A stretch of DNA of 64,000 nucleotides from Brachynemurus nebulosus (Eukaryota > Arthropoda > Insecta > Neuroptera > Myrmeleontidae). The notes below the pieces were generated by a model. That model was not told the DNA's origin, ran no database searches, and saw nothing but the letters and a program-made list of their open reading frames with translations. The translations under genes were made by a program, and so were the position numbers. Numbering within the stretch: the stretch's first letter is position 1; each line of letters begins with the position of its first letter. The stretch is from assembly GCA_035578155.1 (NCBI GenBank), contig JAPWDM010000008.1:17734342-17798341 (forward strand). The letters run 5' to 3'. This document shows, piece after piece, positions 61,751 through 64,000 of the stretch.

Positions 61751-62219
61751 CCGTACATACATAATATGTACATTGTACATATTTTGTTTTGTTTCATATA
61801 TTTAATAATATTATATCATAACATAATCTTCAATTTCTTGTTTACTTAAAAATTCAATAAAAAAAAAAAATTCTTCATTACATTAGCTTAGAAAATCTGT
61901 TTAATTTACATTTTTTAACATGGGATAGAACCATGCTAATTATAATGCAATAAATGAGAAACAAAACTCTATACATGTATGTGTGTTATATCACATATAT
62001 GTGAATAGTTTTCACTTGTTCTCACAAAATTCTTTAATAAAAAACTGAAATATTTTTATACTTAATAAAGAACTGAGATATAAATATAAATTACTTATTA
62101 GACTAACAAAGAAAGAATAAAAGTGAAAATTTACATTTTCTCGAAAAATACTTAAAATAGAAAGAAAATTATAAGAATATTTTCTTCATAATTTTTTTTT
62201 TCCTTTTCAACGATGTAAA
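61751..62219. other. Non-coding interval
   Basis: AT-rich, no feature recognised. Confidence 0.35.
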
Positions 62220-62386
62220 AATTGAACTGCCTTATGATAGGATCGAATGATAAAAAATGGCCAGAAAACCTACTTCTGGGCATCCGACGTGTCTGGCTAA
62301 CGAACTTAGCCAAGCCAATTCAGAATCCAGTCCGCACACAAAATTTCATAAGCGTTAGACGTTTCGTTCGAGAGTTATCGTGGGAA

Positions 62387-62473
<87 letters not shown>

Positions 62474-62610
62474 TATATAAATTTTAGTGAATATCATTTT
62501 CGTATTCTAGGGACCTCAAAACAGATTTCTGCCATAGTCCCGGACTCAGATTGCGTCATGACACCTACTGTAATAGCTGAATTTCGAGTTTTCGAAATTC
62601 GCTAATAGAA
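62220..62610 (+). repeat. Repeat R2, full copy with (TA)n
   Basis: Reads GGCCAGAAAACCTACTTCTG, GGCATCCGACGTGTCTGGCT, TTTCGTTCGAGAGTTATCG, (TA)n, AATTTTAGTGAATATCATTT, TCTAGGGACCTCAAAAC, ATAGTCCCGGACTC, TTTCGAAATTCGCTAA. The 127-codon frame here is an artefact. Confidence 0.75.
62389..62480. repeat. (TA)n microsatellite in R2
   Basis: About 90 bases of TA with one GT interruption, at the position conserved among R2 copies. Confidence 0.95.
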
Positions 62611-62653
62611 TCAAACAATCAGAAGCAATACTGTTATCTTAATAAATGAATTA

Positions 62654-63287
62654 GGGTAAACGGTATAGTTATTGGACGTTGACAGTTATTGGACAAGACA
62701 CTCTCTTTTGAAGATTATAAGGCTTATAGACTAGTAAAGCAAACATCCTGACTTTTTAGTTAAACAGAACCTTCTGGTATCCACAAAAATTGTGGATTGT
62801 GGAAATACGCCAGAAATTAATAAATGAAATTTTTGTCCAATAACTGTATTTTTCTGCACGCACAACTTTTTTTTTAGAGAGTTACAAATATCTAATATGA
62901 AAGTTTTATATGGTACATTAAAATAGACAGGTCTTATGTAACTAATAAACAAATACTTTGCAAAATACCACTTTTATTTTTGAAACAGTGAGAATATTGT
63001 TTCGGGCCGTTAGTTCATTTTCAAACAGAATTCTGCTTGAAAATGAACTAACGGTATGAAACAATATTGTCACAGTTTCAAAAATACAAGTGGTATTTTG
63101 CAAAGTAAAGTGTTTGTTTATTAGTTACAGATATGGGATACCATAAAGTAATGCTCAAATCTATTAATATGGCAGGTCTTACTTTCTTTATGAATTTTTT
63201 CGTTAAAAATAAAGCTACAACACGTACTTTTTCTGTACTTTGTTTTGAAAATTTTTCTTAACTGTTCAATAACTATACCATTTACCA
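62654..63287. mobile_element. Foldback element of about 630 bp
   Basis: Outer ends GGTAAACGGTATAGTTATTG and CAATAACTATACCATTTACC. The inner arms are nearly perfect complements around 63026 (TTGCAAAATACCACTT...AAGTGGTATTTTGCAA, CCGTTAGTTCATTTTC...GAAAATGAACTAACGG). The phrase TATTGGACA is repeated near the left end. No coding content. Confidence 0.8.
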
Positions 63288-63870
63288 TATGTTAAATTAG
63301 TAAAAGAATTTAAATAAATTTTCCTCTCCAAATTATACGAGTATTTAAATAGATCAAAATTTGTACCTTCAGTTAGTTATCTATATAATATTCAGTAAAA
63401 ATAAATTTATGCCGAATTGAAGAAATAAATTTATAAGTAAACTGCTTATATTTTTTATACTAACGTATGCGACGTTGAAAATTTTTATTTTTATAAGCCT
63501 TAAACTAATAATAATTATATAAAGGAAAAATTTTCCCCTGGTAATTTCGACACGAAACTCTCAAAACAAGTGCGTAAGCAAATTCAAATATTTTGTATCG
63601 TATAAATGATACTTTACATGAAATATTATTCAAACAACATTTTGTGTGTTTGCGCACATCAAATATTAAAGAGAGAGATATCGAAAATTATGTAAAACAT
63701 TATGTTGTACTACTTTTATTTTTGTACACATGTCCTAATAATAGATTTATTTTTTGTTCAGATAGTAAAAATAAAAATTAGTGTCATTTATTACGTAGTT
63801 TGTAGGTTAGGTACCATATTTTTAAATTTAAATAATTTAAATAATATTGACAATATAAAATTAGTACAAA
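63288..63870. other. Upstream region of gene D
   Basis: AT-rich; the 62-codon frame at 63593-63781 is not supported. No TATA or initiator could be chosen with confidence. Confidence 0.35.
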
Positions 63871-63934
63871 ATGTCTAAAATAATATTTCTACAATTAGTT
63901 TTATTAATTAGTTTTATGACATTAGTGAATTGTA
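63871..63934 (+). CDS. Gene D exon 1 (signal peptide), gene continues beyond window
   Basis: The ATG in GTACAAAATG opens 21 codons, MSKIIFLQLVLLISFMTLVN then C. The layout is a lysine, a hydrophobic core and a small-residue end, and the exon stops one base into a codon before GTGAGT. Length, phase and donor match the first exons of genes A and B, so a fourth array member is predicted, with its ectodomain exon to the right of this window. Confidence 0.7.
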
Positions 63935-64000
63935 GTGAGTATCCATATAATTTTTCTTAAATATTAATTAAAATCTGTAATTGTTATTTTTATAATTTTA

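Noticed and set aside
62222..62605. 127-codon open frame
   Set aside because: A reading of repeat R2 across its TA tract; other R2 copies do not keep the frame.

Overview
Eukaryotic, AT-rich nuclear DNA, most likely from an insect. The support is long (TA)n tracts, GT-AG introns, polyA signals, and many non-autonomous DNA transposons of insect-type superfamilies (piggyBac, hAT, pogo/Tigger, mariner, Helitron). A hemipteran such as an aphid would fit, but the sequence alone does not settle the order. There are no bacterial-style operons, no rRNA and no convincing functional tRNA.

Gene content. The only genes I can support lie on the + strand at 37.5-64 kb. They form a head-to-tail array of small two-exon genes. 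Exon 1 encodes only a signal peptide and always ends one base into a codon (phase 1). Exon 2 encodes a short ectodomain, one membrane helix and a short tail. Three exon-2 copies are present: gene A at 41680-42110, gene B at 48229-48722 and gene C at 54987-55591. Four signal-peptide exons are present: 37521 and 39686, both before gene A exon 2; 44627 for gene B; and 63871 for gene D, which continues past the right edge. The exon-2 proteins share a C-x2-C-F motif, a spaced cysteine, a C..(L/V)Y..(I/N)..(L/F) block, and a juxtamembrane (W/L)-S-x-R motif followed by aromatics. Otherwise they are highly diverged, with 4, 10 and 8 ectodomain cysteines. I do not recognise the family. It is the best candidate here for an undescribed system: fast-diverging paralogous cell-surface proteins.

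Repeat content. 0-37 kb is almost entirely mobile-element debris. It includes a 1.4-kb TA-flanked element (1815-3248), piggyBac-like elements flanked by TTAA, a 4.1-kb foldback palindrome whose arms carry mirrored satellite arrays (7669-11744), a 1-kb foldback (14091-15095), hAT MITEs with 8-bp target duplications, and a Helitron 3' end at 22426. It also holds a Russian-doll nest at 25.1-30.4 kb, which contains a piggyBac with a decayed transposase zinc-binding tail, and a 2.2-kb near-perfect hairpin (34935-37144) lying just upstream of the gene array. Within the array the introns and intergenic spaces carry pogo-like, hAT and (TA)n-bearing elements, a 120-bp satellite (about 59.8-61.7 kb) and another foldback (62654-63287).

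How it works together (inference). The genes look like one locus expanded by tandem duplication in a transposon-rich neighbourhood. Signal-peptide exons and ectodomain exons are interchangeable in phase, so leader choice and ectodomain divergence could evolve separately.
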